Shown: piece after piece, positions 1 through 7,795 of the stretch
Position numbering within the stretch: position 1 is the first letter of the stretch
Layout of the letters: every line of letters begins with the position of its first letter
Assembly: GCA_020641055.1 (NCBI GenBank)
Contig: CP067345.1
Location: 1,481,317-1,545,316 of the forward strand
Reading direction: 5' to 3'
Length of the DNA: 64,000 bases
Origin: Clostridioides sp. ES-S-0010-02
GTDB lineage: Bacteria; Bacillota; Clostridia; Peptostreptococcales; Peptostreptococcaceae
Translations under genes and position numbers: made by a program
Notes under the pieces: model-generated
What the model was told of the DNA's origin: nothing
Databases searched by the model: none
What the model saw: the letters and a program-made list of their open reading frames with translations, nothing else

Positions 1-863
1 TTATATTAATGGATAAAAATAGAACGTATTTTGATATAATTAATGATATTTGCAGAAATCAAAATATAAAAGAAATTGGCTTTGAAGGAAGTGAAGTATC
101 TTTTGACTCATATAAAAGTATGAATAACAAATTAAATGTAACTTTAAAATCAATTGATTTATCTACTTTAAGAAAAGAGAAAGATGAAGATGAAATAAAA
201 TATATAAAAAAAGCTTGTGAAATAGTAGATGCTACGTTTTATCATATAATTGACTTTATAAAAGTTGGTATGACTGAAAGACAAGTAGAAAATGAAATTG
301 TAAGATTCATAAAAGAATTAGGCGGACAAAAAGAATCATTCGACACTATAGTTGCATCTGGTTTGAGAGGAGCCTTACCTCATGGAAAAGCTAGTGAAAA
401 AATTATAGAATATGGAGATTTTGTTACATTTGATTTTGGAGCAAAGTATAATAATTATTGTTCAGACATTACTAGAACTATTTGTATGGGAACTACAAAT
501 AAAGAACTAGAAAAAATATATAATATAGTAAAGAAAGCTAATGAAGAGTGTATAAAGGTTTTAAAGCCAGGTATGACTGCTGGTGAAATAGATAAGGTTG
601 CAAGAGATATAATTAGTTCATATGGATATGGTGATAATTTTGGACACAATCTGGGTCATGGTGTAGGTATTATGGTTCATGAGTATCCAGCATTAACTTC
701 AGAATCAAATGAAGTATTAAAAGAAGGCATGGTTGTAACTATAGAGCCTGGTATATATGTGCCAGAACTTGGAGGAGTAAGAATTGAAGATGATGTACTT
801 ATAACTCAAGATGGGTGTATGAGATTGACTATATCTACCAAAGATTTAATAGTTGTAAATTAA
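1..863 (+). CDS. M24 family metallopeptidase (Xaa-Pro aminopeptidase type), 5' truncated by window edge
   Basis: The reading frame is open to the first base, so the gene starts upstream of the window. The ATG at position 9 is probably internal: full-length clostridial Xaa-Pro peptidases are about 350-360 aa and about 284 residues are visible. The visible part is the creatinase/aminopeptidase P fold. The five metal ligands can be picked out: Asp in FVTFDFG, Asp in CSDITRT, His in GHGVGIMVHE, Glu in IEPGIY and Glu in RIEDD. The family removes N-terminal residues next to proline with a dinuclear metal centre, in the cytoplasm. Substrate specificity is inferred from the family only. The next gene follows after 56 bp with no obvious terminator, so cotranscription is possible. 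Confidence 0.9.
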   Translation, partial: ILMDKNRTYFDIINDICRNQNIKEIGFEGSEVSFDSYKSMNNKLNVTLKSIDLSTLRKEKDEDEIKYIKKACEIVDATFYHIIDFIKVGMTERQVENEIVRFIKELGGQKESFDTIVASGLRGALPHGKASEKIIEYGDFVTFDFGAKYNNYCSDITRTICMGTTNKELEKIYNIVKKANEECIKVLKPGMTAGEIDKVARDIISSYGYGDNFGHNLGHGVGIMVHEYPALTSESNEVLKEGMVVTIEPGIYVPELGGVRIEDDVLITQDGCMRLTISTKDLIVVN

Positions 864-919
864 AAATAAATTGTAGCTAAGTATTTTTATAATAATAAGA
901 AAAGACGAGGTAAATTTAA

Positions 920-2098
920 ATGTATAATTTTGATGATAGGCCAGATAGAGTAAGTGAAAAGTGTAGAAAGTGGGATTTAAATATTATAAGAGATAAATTT
1001 GGAGATATTAGAGAAGATTTTGTACCAATGTGGATTGCTGATATGGATTTTAAAATACCAACAGAAATAGAAAGTAAATTTATTGAAGCTGTAAAAAGAG
1101 GTGTATTTGGATATACATACTGTTATGATGAATTTTATGATTCAGTTATTGGGTGGCAAAATGATATGCATAAAGTAAATGTAGAAAGAGAATGGATTAC
1201 ATTGACTTATGGAACTGTGTCAACACTTCACTATGTAGTACAAGCTTTTTGTAAAAAAGGAGATAGTATAATATTAAATACACCAGTTTATGACCCATTT
1301 GAATCATCAGCTAAAAAGCAGGGTGTAAATGTAGTTTGTAATACATTAGATGTGATAAATGATAGATATTATATAAATTTTGATAGATTAGAATCTCAAA
1401 TTAAAGAAAATAAACCTAAGTTAATGATGTTTTGTACACCACATAATCCATCAGGAAGAATTTGGTCAATTGAAGAAATGACGAAAGTAGCAACTATATG
1501 TAAAGAAAACAATGTTATTTTAGTTGCAGATGAAGTACATGCAGAGCATATTCATTATGGCGAATTTAATTCTATTCTTAAGCTTGAAAGGGAACTTTTA
1601 GAAAATATTATCCTATTGACATCACCAAATAAAGGGTTTAATCTTGGAGGATTAAAGACCTCTTATTCAATCGTCATAAATAAGGATATAAGAGATACTT
1701 TTAGAAAGAAACTAAAACAAAATTCTATAACTTCTCCAAATGTATTTGGAATAATAGGATTAATAACAGCTTATGATGAATGTAGAGAGTGGTTAAAGAA
1801 CGTAAATGAGTATATAAAATCAAATTATGAACTTTTAGAGAATTGGGTAAATAAATATGAGAAGATTAAACTAATGAAGATGGAATCGTCTTATTTAGCT
1901 TGGATGGACATAAGCAATCTAGGACTAAGTGCAAGTGAATTTACAGATAGGTTAGCTGTCAATACAGGAGTGCTAATAGAAGATGGAAGTCACTTTGTAA
2001 AAGATGGAGAAAAGTATGTTAGGATAAATTTAGGAACTCAAAAAGAAAATGTAATTGAGGCATTAAATAGAATGGATTTGTTTGTAAAGTCGTTATAA
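920..2098 (+). CDS. PLP-dependent C-S lyase / aminotransferase, MalY/PatB family
   Basis: 392 aa, a fold-type I aminotransferase of usual family length. Visible motifs are the substrate-contact region TPHNPSGRIW, the PLP-ring aspartate in ADEVHAEH, and the Schiff-base lysine in SPNKGFNLGGLK. The N-terminal WIADMDF motif is characteristic of MalY/PatB enzymes rather than general aspartate aminotransferases. Members cleave cystathionine or cysteine S-conjugates to thiol, pyruvate and ammonia; some also act as regulators. The start ATG is preceded by a GACGAGG ribosome site. The exact substrate cannot be read from sequence. Confidence 0.88.
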   Translation: MYNFDDRPDRVSEKCRKWDLNIIRDKFGDIREDFVPMWIADMDFKIPTEIESKFIEAVKRGVFGYTYCYDEFYDSVIGWQNDMHKVNVEREWITLTYGTVSTLHYVVQAFCKKGDSIILNTPVYDPFESSAKKQGVNVVCNTLDVINDRYYINFDRLESQIKENKPKLMMFCTPHNPSGRIWSIEEMTKVATICKENNVILVADEVHAEHIHYGEFNSILKLERELLENIILLTSPNKGFNLGGLKTSYSIVINKDIRDTFRKKLKQNSITSPNVFGIIGLITAYDECREWLKNVNEYIKSNYELLENWVNKYEKIKLMKMESSYLAWMDISNLGLSASEFTDRLAVNTGVLIEDGSHFVKDGEKYVRINLGTQKENVIEALNRMDLFVKSL

Positions 2099-2228
2099 AA
2101 AGTTAGTTGAGTTATTTATTAAAAATAAAAAAATGTAGGTTGTTTCAAAGATGTACTAAAAAAGATTAAAAAATAAGGTTTATAGACAGCAAGATGTAAT
2201 TCAATTATAAAATTAAATATGTTTAATG

Positions 2229-2258
2229 ATAGGCATTTCTAATGAAATGTCTATTTTT
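2229..2258 (+). terminator. Rho-independent terminator after the PatB-like gene
   Basis: An 11-bp stem (ATAGGCATTTC, with GAAATGTCTAT as 3' arm, one G-U pair) with a TAAT loop is followed by TTTTTAT. It lies 130 bp past the stop of the lyase gene and just upstream of the XRE promoter. Confidence 0.7.
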
Positions 2259-2268
2259 ATATATATTT

Positions 2269-2286
2269 TGTAAAGTTTCCTTTACA
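2269..2286. promoter_or_regulatory. Operator copy 1 (TGTAAAG-N4-CTTTACA)
   Basis: A perfect 7+7 palindrome with a 4-bp centre (TTTC). The symmetry extends to 10-bp arms at 2266-2289. The same palindrome recurs 46 bp downstream. Probably bound by the XRE protein encoded immediately downstream. Confidence 0.7.
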
Positions 2287-2309
2287 AAAATAAAAGCAAG
2301 TGGTATATT
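2281..2309 (+). promoter_or_regulatory. Sigma-A promoter of the XRE regulator / membrane protein pair
   Basis: TTTACA at 2281-2286, a 17-bp spacer, and TATATT at 2304-2309 preceded by an extended -10 TGG. The -35 hexamer is the right half of the first operator, and the predicted start near 2316 lies inside the second operator. That arrangement is ideal for autorepression. Confidence 0.7.
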
Positions 2310-2314
2310 ATAAA

Positions 2315-2332
2315 TGTAAAGGAAACTTTACA
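2315..2332. promoter_or_regulatory. Operator copy 2 (TGTAAAG-N4-CTTTACA)
   Basis: Second perfect copy of the palindrome (centre GAAA), overlapping the predicted transcription start and ending just before the AAGGAGG ribosome site. Together with copy 1 it brackets the core promoter. Confidence 0.7.
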
Positions 2333-2349
2333 AAAAGGAGGCAATCTTT

Positions 2350-2547
2350 TTGAAAAATCGTGTAGAGGATTTAAGAAAGAAAAAAGGTCTTAATCAAGAA
2401 GATTTTGCAAAAATTCTTAAGGTTTCAAGGCAGACGATTAGTTCTATTGAAAATGGAAAATATAATCCATCTTTAGAACTTGCATTTCAAATATCTGATT
2501 TTTTTGAAATGTCGATTGAAGAAATATTTTTATGGAAGGAGAAATAG
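2350..2547 (+). CDS. Small XRE/Cro-type helix-turn-helix regulator
   Basis: 65 aa, essentially one HTH_3 domain. The recognition helix region reads VSRQTISSIENGKYNPSLEL, typical of the YozG/Xre-like family of minimal regulators in Firmicutes. It begins at TTG, which fits the AAAAAGGAGG ribosome site ending about 9 bases upstream. The membrane protein gene starts 3 bp after its stop, so the two are translationally linked. Two identical palindromes flank the promoter, so autorepression is likely. The inducing signal is unknown; in similar pairs the membrane partner is often the regulated product. Confidence 0.88.
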   Translation: MKNRVEDLRKKKGLNQEDFAKILKVSRQTISSIENGKYNPSLELAFQISDFFEMSIEEIFLWKEK

Positions 2548-2550
2548 TTC

Positions 2551-2985
2551 ATGGAAAAGAGAAATTTAAGAATAGGAATTGTATTTGTAGTTTTAGGTGT
2601 TATTTTCTTGTTTCTTTGTTTAATGAATGGTGATAAGTTAGGTTCTTTGTTTGCTGGACTAGCAGGAGGTTTTGGATTTGGTGGAATTTCTGCCATTTAT
2701 CGTTACTTTTACTGGAATAAGCATAAAGAAGAATACAAAGAAAAGCTCGAAATAGAAAACATTAATCTTCATGATGAAAGAAATGTTATGTATAGAGATA
2801 AAGCAGGAAGATATGCTTACATTGTATGTATGATAATAATTCCTATATCTGCTTTTGTTTTCTCTGTACTAAATGCATTAGATATATACAACTCATTGGT
2901 AATAATCATATATTTATTTGTTTTGTGGATTGTTTTATATGTTGTAGGAGTTATTTATTATCGAAAGTTAAAGAGTAATGGGTAG
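2551..2985 (+). CDS. Small integral membrane protein, partner of XRE regulator
   Basis: 144 aa with four predicted membrane helices: two near the N-terminus (about residues 7-25 and 30-48) and two near the C-terminus (about 88-110 and 116-136). A charged cytoplasmic stretch lies between the pairs. It resembles the uncharacterised DUF2178-like membrane proteins that follow XRE genes in Firmicutes, but that family name is a recollection, not a search result. Its own ribosome site (AAGGAG) overlaps the end of the regulator gene. No catalytic motif is visible. Confidence 0.75.
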   Translation: MEKRNLRIGIVFVVLGVIFLFLCLMNGDKLGSLFAGLAGGFGFGGISAIYRYFYWNKHKEEYKEKLEIENINLHDERNVMYRDKAGRYAYIVCMIIIPISAFVFSVLNALDIYNSLVIIIYLFVLWIVLYVVGVIYYRKLKSNG

Positions 2986-3005
2986 TGTTTTATACAAATC
3001 AAGCT

Positions 3006-3067
3006 ATAAATATGGTATATACATAAGTACAATTTGTTTTAGACTACTTAGTATATACCATATTTTA
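3006..3067. terminator. AT-rich inverted repeat between convergent genes
   Basis: Perfect 15-bp arms (3008-3022 and 3051-3065) around a 28-bp loop lie between the ends of the membrane protein gene and the convergent apbE gene. Possibly a bidirectional terminator. The stem is A+T rich and the loop long, so this is tentative. Confidence 0.4.
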
Positions 3068-3162
3068 TATAAAACTTAAATTTACATTAGTTATATTAGA
3101 GTTATTTAAATTTGTATGTATAAATTTGTATGCATAATAGATATAGTTATTATTTAAACTCA

Positions 3163-4218
3163 TTATTTATTGAACTTTTTAATAGAAAAAGCTTTGTCTG
3201 TAAGTTTAAAATTATTTTGTATGCCATTAGTTAAATATACTTTTTTATCTTTGGTTATAAATATAGCATCTACATTATCAATACTATTAATTAAATCCAT
3301 ACCTTTTTCAAGTCCAAGTCCAAATGTAGAAGTGGATAAAGCATCACAATTAATAGATTTATCAGAGATTATTGTAACACTGCTTAAGTTGTTTTCAAAA
3401 GGGTATCCTGTAAATGGATTTAACATATGGTGATATATTTTACCGTCTTTTTCTATAAATCTCTCATAAATTCCAGATGTAACAACAGATTTATTTGTAG
3501 TTTCTATATTCCCTATAGATTCTCCATTTTTGCTAGTTGGGTCTTGAATACCAATTTTAAAAGGTTTGTTATTTTTGCTATCTTCTAGAGTAAATATATT
3601 ACCTCCCAAGTTTACTAAAGCTTTTTTTATACCTTCTGATTTCAAATAGCCTACGATTTTATCAGCAGCATATCCTTTAGCTATTGCCCCTAAATCAATT
3701 TTCATATCTTCTTTAGCTAACTTTATAGATTTATTTTTTTCATCTAATATAATATTTTTGTAATCAATGAGCGGCAGAAGTTCGTTTATCTCAGAGTTAT
3801 TTGGGACTTTAGCCTTGTCTGTTCCAATTGCCCATAGATTGGATAGTGGACCAACTGTTATGTCAAAGTATCCATTTGACAACTTAGAGTATTCTATAGC
3901 CTCTTGTACAACAAAAAATGTATCATCAGAAACTTTGACAAAATCTTTACCAGCATTATCATTTATTTTAGAAACATCGCTTCCTGGTATATGGGTACTC
4001 ATCTTGTTATCAATATATCTTAAAATTGAATCACATTCATTTAAAATTTTATCACTTTTTGATTCTTTTATATTAAATATAGTAACTTCATTTACTGTAC
4101 CAAGGTAATAGCTTGTCTTACTATATTTAGTATTTTGACTTGAACTCCTAAAAAATGAAAATAAAATTAATGCTAAAATCAATATCACAAAAATAAATGT
4201 GATTTTTTTCTTATTCAT
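3163..4218 (-). CDS. apbE: FAD:protein FMN transferase (ApbE family)
   Basis: 351 aa with an N-terminal hydrophobic anchor (residues about 5-22) and no lipobox Cys, so it is exported and membrane-tethered. ApbE attaches FMN from FAD covalently to threonine in flavoproteins such as the Rnf and Nqr subunits. Visible family motifs are KIDLGAIAKGYAAD, the glycine-rich VNLGGNIFTL, and the metal/FAD-binding HHMLNPFTGYP near the C-terminus. It is divergent from a NusG domain II gene, and ApbE and NusG-II proteins are commonly neighbours in clostridia. The AGGAGGAATATACC ribosome site lies inside an inverted repeat shared with the divergent gene. Confidence 0.9.
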   Translation of the reverse strand: MNKKKITFIFVILILALILFSFFRSSSQNTKYSKTSYYLGTVNEVTIFNIKESKSDKILNECDSILRYIDNKMSTHIPGSDVSKINDNAGKDFVKVSDDTFFVVQEAIEYSKLSNGYFDITVGPLSNLWAIGTDKAKVPNNSEINELLPLIDYKNIILDEKNKSIKLAKEDMKIDLGAIAKGYAADKIVGYLKSEGIKKALVNLGGNIFTLEDSKNNKPFKIGIQDPTSKNGESIGNIETTNKSVVTSGIYERFIEKDGKIYHHMLNPFTGYPFENNLSSVTIISDKSINCDALSTSTFGLGLEKGMDLINSIDNVDAIFITKDKKVYLTNGIQNNFKLTDKAFSIKKFNK

Positions 4219-4225
4219 GGTATAT

Positions 4226-4278
4226 TCCTCCTATGAAATTGTGTTATTATCTTATTATAGCATAATTTCATAGGAGGA
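4226..4278. repeat. Inverted repeat covering both divergent ribosome binding sites
   Basis: TCCTCCTATGAAATT (4226-4240) is the exact reverse complement of 4264-4278. Each arm contains the AGGAGG ribosome site of one divergent gene, 6-7 bases from its start codon. The 23-bp centre holds a TATAAT -10 for the minus strand at 4254-4259, with a weak TTTGTC -35 at 17 bp. A transcript spanning both arms would hide its own ribosome site in a hairpin. Confidence 0.65.
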
Positions 4279-4284
4279 CAAAAA

Positions 4285-4656
4285 ATGAAGAAAAAAGACA
4301 TTCTTCTTATTTTAGGTGTTTTGATTGTTATCACAGCATGTTATGGAATAATAAATGTTATAAATTCTAAAAATGCTGGAAGTATTGAAATTTATGTAGA
4401 TAATAAATTGTATAAGACTGTTTCAATAAATACCAAAGAAGAATTTAAAATAGAAAATAGAGGAGGGTACAATATAGTTAAAATTCATGACAAAGGTGTG
4501 GAGATAATAGATGCTTCATGTCCTGATAAGGTGTGTGTACATACAGGTTTTATAAACAAACCAAGTCAAAGTATAGTTTGTATACCTAACAGAGTGAGCA
4601 TAAAAATAAATACTAATGAAAAAAATGACAATCAAGAGGACATAATTTCTAAATAA
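4285..4656 (+). CDS. NusG domain II-containing exported protein
   Basis: 123 aa: an N-terminal membrane segment (about residues 5-26) followed by a small beta domain of the NusG_II type. The conserved family signature is visible as DASCPDKVCVHTGF, then SIVCIPNRVSIKI. Despite the name this is not a transcription factor: it sits outside the membrane, and its CPDKxCxxxG pattern suggests a role with metal, redox or flavin-modified membrane complexes. It is divergent from apbE, which supports that link by association only. The C-terminal tail is Lys/Asn/Asp-rich and probably disordered. Confidence 0.82.
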   Translation: MKKKDILLILGVLIVITACYGIINVINSKNAGSIEIYVDNKLYKTVSINTKEEFKIENRGGYNIVKIHDKGVEIIDASCPDKVCVHTGFINKPSQSIVCIPNRVSIKINTNEKNDNQEDIISK

Positions 4657-4696
4657 AACAATAAATAAAAATAGCTGAAAGGAATTGGTGATAACT

Positions 4697-5371
4697 ATGG
4701 TTAATTTAGGAAACGATTGGAATGAATTATTAAAGGAAGAATTTGAAAAAGAATATTATTTAAATTTAAGAAAATTCCTTATAGATGAATATAAGACACG
4801 TCAAATTTTTCCTAATATGCATAACATATATGAAGCTTTAAAACACACTTCATATAAAGATACAAAAGTTTTAATACTAGGACAAGACCCCTATCATGGA
4901 GATAATCAAGCTCATGGTTTAGCTTTTTCAGTTCAACCACAAGTAAAAACTCCACCATCTCTATTAAATATGTACAAAGAGTTGAAAGAAGATTTAGGAT
5001 GCTTTATACCTAATAATGGATACTTAATGCCTTGGGCAGACCAAGGTGTGTTACTTTTAAATACAGCACTTACTGTTAGAGCACATGAAGCCAATTCTCA
5101 TAAAAATAAAGGGTGGGAAATTTTCACAGATAGAGTGATTTCTATTTTAAGTGACCGTGAAGACCCAGTAATTTTTGTACTGTGGGGAAGTAATGCGCGT
5201 AAAAAAGTAGAATTGATTGATACAAGTAAGCATTATATTTTGGAAGCACCTCATCCAAGTCCATTATCAGCAAGTAAAGGTTTTTTTGGATGTAAGCACT
5301 TCTCTAAGATAAATGAAATTCTCGAAAAGCTAGGAAAAGAACCTATCAATTGGCAGATAGAAAATATATAA
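4697..5371 (+). CDS. ung: Uracil-DNA glycosylase, family 1
   Basis: 224 aa from the ATG. It removes uracil from DNA to start base excision repair. The water-activating motif GQDPYHG and the C-terminal catalytic HPSPLSA motif are both intact, and the uracil-specificity region LLLNTALTV is present. The frame is also open from TTG 4685 and GTG 4688. The GAAAGGA ribosome site (4677-4683) fits GTG 4688 slightly better by spacing, but the conserved protein starts MVNLGNDW, so the ATG is preferred. It follows the NusG-II gene by 40 bp and may share its transcript. Confidence 0.93.
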   Translation: MVNLGNDWNELLKEEFEKEYYLNLRKFLIDEYKTRQIFPNMHNIYEALKHTSYKDTKVLILGQDPYHGDNQAHGLAFSVQPQVKTPPSLLNMYKELKEDLGCFIPNNGYLMPWADQGVLLLNTALTVRAHEANSHKNKGWEIFTDRVISILSDREDPVIFVLWGSNARKKVELIDTSKHYILEAPHPSPLSASKGFFGCKHFSKINEILEKLGKEPINWQIENI

Positions 5372-5429
5372 AGATAAAAGGTAACAAAATGATAACAAAA
5401 CAACAATAAACAATGACATTGTTGTAACT

Positions 5430-5486
5430 AATAGAAATATGCTTCAATAGTTGAAAATACTATGTATGCATATTTCTATTTTTTTG
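5430..5486 (+). terminator. Rho-independent terminator after ung
   Basis: AATAGAAATATGC (5430-5442) pairs perfectly with 5468-5480, directly followed by six T residues. Confidence 0.75.
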
Positions 5487-5612
5487 TCAAGTTGACAACT
5501 CTTGAAAAAATAGTTACAATTTAGTTACACAAAAAACAAAAAAGAAATTTACGAAGCAGAATATTACGAAGCAAAATATATAGTGTAAAAAATTTGAGGG
5601 AGGAAATTTTAT

Positions 5613-6452
5613 ATGAATTTAAAGAAATTGAGTAATGTTAAAGTCTCGGCAATGGCGGTTGTTTTATCAGTTGGAATTTTATCTGGATACTCTGCACTTA
5701 ATAAACAAGTAACATTAGTAGTAAAAGGAGAAGAAAGAACTGTATCTACATTTAGTTCTAATGTAGGAGACCTTTTGGAAGCCCAAAACATTAGCTATGA
5801 TGGAAATGATATAGTTAGTTTGGATGTAAATTCAAAGTTATCTAATGGAGATAAAATAGAAGTAATTGATGTTAAGGAAAAAACAGTTGTAGAGACTAAA
5901 GACATTCCGTTTGAAGTTACAGTTGTTGAAGATAACTCTTTGTCAAAAGGAGATTCTAAAGTTAAAGAAGAAGGAAAAGCTGGTAAAAGTGAATTAGTAT
6001 ATAAAGAAACTTATCACAATGGCAAGAAAGTAGAAAAGGAATTTGTGAAAAAAGTTGTTACATCTGAGCCAGTTAATAAAGTTGTAAATAAAGGAACAAA
6101 AGTAGAAATGCAAGTAGCTTCATCAAGGGGAGAAAGTTCAAGAAGGATGGCTTCATCTTCTTCAAGTAGTAGCAGTAGTAACAATGGTAGAAGTATGAGA
6201 GTTGTAGCAACTGCATATTCTGGTCATAGTATAACTGCAACAGGAACAAAGCCTAAGTGGGGAACAATAGCTGTAGACCCTAAGGTTATACCATATGGAA
6301 CGAAAGTATATATACCTCAATTTGATATGGTATTTACTGCTGAAGACTGTGGTGGTGCGATAAAAGGAAATAAAATTGATATATTTATGAATGACTCAAA
6401 GACAGTTTATAATTGGGGAAGAAAAACTATAGATATACGTATATTAAAATAA
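5613..6452 (+). CDS. Exported cell-wall protein with DUF348, G5 and 3D domains (RpfB/YabE-like)
   Basis: 279 aa. Signal/anchor segment at residues about 10-28, a ubiquitin-like DUF348 domain (about 30-80), a G5 domain (about 85-160), a Ser-rich linker (about 170-192) and a C-terminal 3D domain (196-279). The three aspartates that name the 3D domain are visible in AVDP, AEDCGG and KIDIF; the fold is related to the MltA lytic transglycosylase core. These proteins are secreted peptidoglycan hydrolases acting in wall remodelling or resuscitation, but the activity here is inferred. The ribosome site GAGGGAGG is strong. The gene stands alone between two terminators. Confidence 0.87.
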   Translation: MNLKKLSNVKVSAMAVVLSVGILSGYSALNKQVTLVVKGEERTVSTFSSNVGDLLEAQNISYDGNDIVSLDVNSKLSNGDKIEVIDVKEKTVVETKDIPFEVTVVEDNSLSKGDSKVKEEGKAGKSELVYKETYHNGKKVEKEFVKKVVTSEPVNKVVNKGTKVEMQVASSRGESSRRMASSSSSSSSSNNGRSMRVVATAYSGHSITATGTKPKWGTIAVDPKVIPYGTKVYIPQFDMVFTAEDCGGAIKGNKIDIFMNDSKTVYNWGRKTIDIRILK

Positions 6453-6471
6453 TTAAATAATTTATATTTAT

Positions 6472-6544
6472 ACTGGAAATTGTATTTTGATTAAATAGAG
6501 GAAAAATTCTTTATAGATAATTAAAATATGGTTTCCAGTTTTTA
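6472..6544 (+). terminator. Long-stem terminator after the 3D-domain gene
   Basis: About 22 bp of stem, counting G-U pairs (5' arm from 6472, 3' arm ending 6539, terminal ACTGGAAA/TTTCCAGT), followed by TTTTTAAG. Confidence 0.65.
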
Positions 6545-6653
6545 AGTTTATAAATATAGTTATAAATATAATAAGAAGATATATAAATATTAATTGCTAT
6601 AGATAAAAACTATTTAAAATATGATTTGCTATCAAATTAATCTATAAAAATTG

Positions 6654-6682
6654 TTGCAAAGAGTCAAAATATATGATATTAT
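6654..6682 (+). promoter_or_regulatory. Promoter of tRNA-Sec
   Basis: TTGCAA at 6654-6659, exactly 17 bp, TATTAT at 6677-6682. Predicted start near 6689, about 20 bases before the mature tRNA. Confidence 0.6.
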
Positions 6683-6709
6683 AGATTTCGTTGAGAAACG
6701 TTTCGTTAT

Positions 6710-6806
6710 GGGAGTGGATGGGTGCCGGTGTGCCCTCTAGTCTTCAAAACTAGTATGAGGGGTTAAGAGCCTCTTAGGTGGGTTCGATTCCCACGCATTC
6801 CCGCCA
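6710..6806 (+). tRNA. selC: tRNA-Sec (anticodon TCA)
   Basis: The cloverleaf can be drawn by hand. The acceptor strand from GGGAGTG pairs with CATTCCC before discriminator G and an encoded CCA. There is a long 6-bp D stem (GGGTGC/GTGCCC), an anticodon stem CTAGT/ACTAG around loop CTTCAAA (anticodon TCA), a long variable arm with GAGG/CCTC, and a T arm GTGGG-TTCGATT-CCCAC. The long D stem and variable arm are diagnostic of selenocysteine tRNA, which is charged with serine and converted by SelA. The eighth acceptor position (G8) opposes a G, so the 8-bp acceptor stem carries one mismatch. The organism therefore reads some in-frame UGA codons as selenocysteine. No selA, selB or selD gene is visible in this window. 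Confidence 0.93.
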
Positions 6807-6810
6807 GTAT

Positions 6811-6845
6811 AAAAGGTATCTTTTAATATTAAAAGATACCTTTTT
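6811..6845 (+). terminator. Terminator of tRNA-Sec
   Basis: AAAAGGTATCTTTT / AAAAGATACCTTTT stem with a 6-base loop and T-tract, 5 bases after the encoded CCA. Confidence 0.85.
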
Positions 6846-6962
6846 AAATTTAAAAATTATTTTGAGATAATTTAGTTTTAGTAATATATAATATCTAGTA
6901 TTATATAATGTAAATTTTCTAATACTAATATTAGGTATATAAAAGTCTAGGAGAGTGGAAAA

Positions 6963-7667
6963 ATGGAAAATAACTTTACAACGAGAACTAGTTTTCTAGT
7001 TGGAGATGATGGTATAGAAAAACTTAAAAATTCAAATGTAATAGTATTTGGAGTTGGAGGAGTAGGTAGTTTTACTGTTGAAGCTTTAGCAAGAGCTGGA
7101 GTGGGTAATCTCACTATTGTTGATTTTGATGATGTAGATATAACAAATATAAATAGACAAATACCAGCATTACATTCAACTGTGGGAAAATATAAAGTCG
7201 ATGTTATGGAAGAAAGAATTTTAGATATAAATCCTAATATTAATATAAAAAAAATAAGAAATCTTTATAATAAAGATACTAGTAGTGAAATACTAACAGA
7301 AAGATATGATTATGTTGTGGATGCAATAGATATGGTAAGCTCGAAGATACATTTAATTGAAACATGTGAAAAAAGAGGTTTAAAAATAATAAGTTCTATG
7401 GGTATGGGAAATAAATTGGACCCAACTAAAATAGTTGTTACTGATATACACAAAACAAGTACTTGTCCTTTAGCTAAAGTCATGAGAAAAGAGCTTAGAG
7501 ATAGAGGAATTAAAAAATTAAAGGTGGTATATTCAACTGAACAACCAATAGAACTTAAAAAGAAAGTCATGAATGGTAAAAAGGTAACACCAGGTAGTGT
7601 ATCATTTGTGCCATCTGTTGGAGGTCTAGTAATTGCATCTGTAATAGTTAATGAATTATTAGGGTAA
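6963..7667 (+). CDS. ygdL: tRNA threonylcarbamoyladenosine dehydratase (TcdA/YgdL, E1-like family)
   Basis: 234 aa, ThiF/MoeB/HesA superfamily. It uses ATP to cyclise t6A37 of ANN-decoding tRNAs to ct6A. The Rossmann nucleotide motif GVGGVGSFTVEALAR and the conserved DITNINRQ segment (Asn/Arg for ATP binding) are visible. A single Cys in TSTCPLAKVMRKELR matches the family's conserved position. The family's other name, TcdA, must not be confused with clostridial toxin A. The AGGAGAG ribosome site and ATG are clear. Confidence 0.9.
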   Translation: MENNFTTRTSFLVGDDGIEKLKNSNVIVFGVGGVGSFTVEALARAGVGNLTIVDFDDVDITNINRQIPALHSTVGKYKVDVMEERILDINPNINIKKIRNLYNKDTSSEILTERYDYVVDAIDMVSSKIHLIETCEKRGLKIISSMGMGNKLDPTKIVVTDIHKTSTCPLAKVMRKELRDRGIKKLKVVYSTEQPIELKKKVMNGKKVTPGSVSFVPSVGGLVIASVIVNELLG

Positions 7668-7711
7668 TAATACTAAATATTTTATCTATAAATTTTATGG
7701 ACATATTTTAA

Positions 7712-7760
7712 AGGCTAAAAGCATCAATATAAAACCATTTTATGTTGATACTTTTAGCCT
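7712..7760. terminator. Bidirectional terminator between convergent genes
   Basis: AGGCTAAAAG...CTTTTAGCCT with an extended inner stem (ATCAATATAAAA / TTTTATGTTGAT), between the ends of the ygdL gene and the convergent lipoprotein gene. Confidence 0.75.
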
Positions 7761-7795
7761 AGTTCTGTTATGTAGTTACAGTTTTATTTCTTATG

